Positions 60,059 to 61,088 of a stretch of 61,088 nt of DNA are shown here, one piece after another. The position numbers and the translations under genes are program-made. Origin of the DNA: Acidimicrobiia bacterium (GTDB lineage: Bacteria; Actinomycetota; Acidimicrobiia; Acidimicrobiales; Poriferisodalaceae); the NCBI GenBank assembly GCA_022826045.1, contig JAJDVQ010000052.1, positions 1 through 61,088 of the forward strand, read 5' to 3'. The notes beneath the pieces were generated by a model. It had not been told where the DNA came from. It made no database searches and worked only from the letters and a program-made list of their open reading frames with translations. Each line of letters starts with the position of its first letter. The first letter of the stretch is position 1.

Positions 60059-61088
60059 ATGAACTTGAACCTGAGGTCGCTTGGAAACCGTTCCTCTTTG
60101 ATGGCTGCTCGACGGTCAGACTTCCGGGGGGGGGGGGTCGTGAGCCCATGGTGGCGGAGGCTGCTTGCCTCGGTTGGGCTCGCTCTGGCGGCCTCGGTGC
60201 TGGTGCTCACCGGCCCGCCGACGCCTGAGGCAGGCGCCCAGTCCACTACCACCGTCCAGTTCGACCGAGGCGGCTACAACGCCGCCGAGGGCGATTCGGC
60301 ACACGCCAAGCTGACCTTCAGCCCAGCGACCGCGTCGCAGGCGACGTTCACTATCAACACCACTGCGGGCACGGCCACCGCTGGGGACGATTTCACCGCC
60401 GGCCCTCATTCCTGCACCGTGCCCTCGGGGCGGACTTCCCATGTCTGCAATATCCCCGTCCTCGCCGACAGTCAGATCGAGGACTACGAGCAGTTCACTA
60501 TCGCACTGGCAGCGCCGCCGGCGGGTTTCACACTGGGCGCCAACAGCACAGCCACTGTGCAGATCGTGAATGTCAGCGTGGTGCCTGACGACTGGGCGCT
60601 GAAGCCTGCGGGTGTGGGTGCGGGCGGGCAGTTCCGGTTGTTGTTCAAGACTCATACTGAGCGTAATTCGGTGCCGAGCGATATCGGGGTCTATGACGGG
60701 TTCGTGCGCGCCCGGGTGAGCGGCGCGGGCACCGGCCACGCGGACATCCGGCCGTATGCGTCGACGTTCCGGGTGGTGGGCTCCACGCCGTCGGTGGACG
60801 CGGCGTGGCACACCGCGACGGGGATCGTGGTGAGCGGCGAGCCGAGCCACACGCCGTTCTCGACGCCGGTGTATTGGCTGAACGGCCCCAAGATCGCTGA
60901 CGACTACAACGATTTCTGGGACGGCACCTGGGACGACAACAGCCACAGCGCGCAGCGGCGGGCGAACGGCAATGTGTCGACCAACAACCGGGGGCCGAAC
61001 ACCGGCACCCAGACCGGCACGACCCATGCCACTGCGGGCACCAGGCGCGGCTCCAACGCGCTGGGGACCAGCGGCACCCATTCTCGGT
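60059..61088 (+). CDS. Secreted Calx-beta surface protein, partial, with poly-G tract near its start
   Basis: Open from ATG 60059 (GGAGG eight bases before) to the window end, at least 343 residues. The first 27 residues include a run of Gly encoded by twelve Gs; then VVSPWWRRLLASVGLALAAS and VLVLTGPPTPEAGAQ form a signal peptide. A Calx-beta domain follows (GYNAAEGDSAHAKLTFSPAT, TAGTATAGDDFTAG, IEDYEQFTIAL), then a module reading DWALKPAGVGAGGQFRLLF, IGVYDGFVRARVSGAG and PVYWLNGPKIADDYNDFWDG. GTG 60140, just after the tract, is a possible second start. The end lies outside the window. Related in domain to the protein at 55.5-58.5 kb. Confidence 0.75.
   Translation, partial: MNLNLRSLGNRSSLMAARRSDFRGGGVVSPWWRRLLASVGLALAASVLVLTGPPTPEAGAQSTTTVQFDRGGYNAAEGDSAHAKLTFSPATASQATFTINTTAGTATAGDDFTAGPHSCTVPSGRTSHVCNIPVLADSQIEDYEQFTIALAAPPAGFTLGANSTATVQIVNVSVVPDDWALKPAGVGAGGQFRLLFKTHTERNSVPSDIGVYDGFVRARVSGAGTGHADIRPYASTFRVVGSTPSVDAAWHTATGIVVSGEPSHTPFSTPVYWLNGPKIADDYNDFWDGTWDDNSHSAQRRANGNVSTNNRGPNTGTQTGTTHATAGTRRGSNALGTSGTHSR
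60126..60137 (+). repeat. 12-G homopolymer in the 5' coding region
   Basis: Twelve consecutive Gs fall about 22 codons into the secreted-protein gene. In this length the reading frame continues into the signal peptide; adding one base would end translation at TGA 60226-60228. Such tracts are classic slippage-driven phase-variation switches. Sequencing error in homopolymers must be excluded. Confidence 0.75.

Overview
The window is GC-rich DNA from a free-living bacterium. High GC, GTGA/ATGA-coupled genes, many GTG starts, several apparently leaderless promoters and the gene repertoire fit an actinomycete, most plausibly a marine or host-associated member of the Acidimicrobiia. That placement is inference; no rRNA or marker gene is present.

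Layout. 0-1.3 kb: a transposase tail, a frameshifted EthD gene and a VapBC-type toxin-antitoxin pair. 1.3-10.1 kb: an Fe(III)-type ABC importer (permease and lipoprotein), a tRNA-like element flanked by a hairpin and a perfect palindrome, an SDR enzyme, glycerol-3-phosphate dehydrogenase, a MalK/UgpC-type ATPase and a flavin monooxygenase. 10.1-18.4 kb: a sugar-uptake block on the minus strand (GH13 glucosidase, lipoprotein with a Met/Asp-rich linker, two permeases, aldo/keto reductase, Gfo/Idh/MocA dehydrogenase) that probably shares the ATPase at 7.9 kb. 18.6-25.1 kb: a PEBP protein, an unrecognised 599-residue coiled-coil protein, and a TrlF (PHP + SMC-like ATPase)/AlbA_2 pair. 25.1-29.5 kb: an AhpD-like gene with an in-frame UGA exactly at its redox cysteine and a SECIS-like hairpin just after it (probable selenoprotein), a divergent DyP peroxidase, a second VapBC pair and a phytanoyl-CoA dioxygenase-like gene. 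29.9-31.5 kb: an IS5-family remnant wedged between two gene fragments. 31.9-48.6 kb: a defence island with a four-gene DUF499 ATPase / small protein / DUF1156 methylase / PLD-SNF2 helicase operon, an OLD-type ATPase-TOPRIM nuclease, a BrnT/RHH-like toxin-antitoxin pair and a two-gene ATPase + PD-(D/E)XK nuclease operon. 48.8-55.4 kb: a LysR regulator divergent from a heterotetrameric sarcosine oxidase operon (soxB-D-A-G) whose junctions contain micro-ORFs, then a small coiled-coil protein. 55.5-61.1 kb: two secreted Calx-beta proteins, one starting with a 12-G tract, a head-to-head fusion of two DUF4143-type ATPase remnants, and a deazaflavin-dependent reductase-like gene.

How it fits together: uptake and catabolism of sugars, glycerol phosphate and methylated amines feeds central metabolism; sarcosine oxidase makes H2O2, and the AhpD-like selenoprotein and DyP peroxidase are candidate peroxide-handling enzymes. 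The defence genes, toxin-antitoxin pairs, IS remnants and broken genes between 19 and 49 kb mark this as accessory DNA. The observations I rate highest are the UGA/SECIS gene, the poly-G tract in a secreted-protein gene, the ATPase-nuclease pair, the PLD-helicase methylase operon, and a 67-bp repeat placed directly before two unrelated genes.
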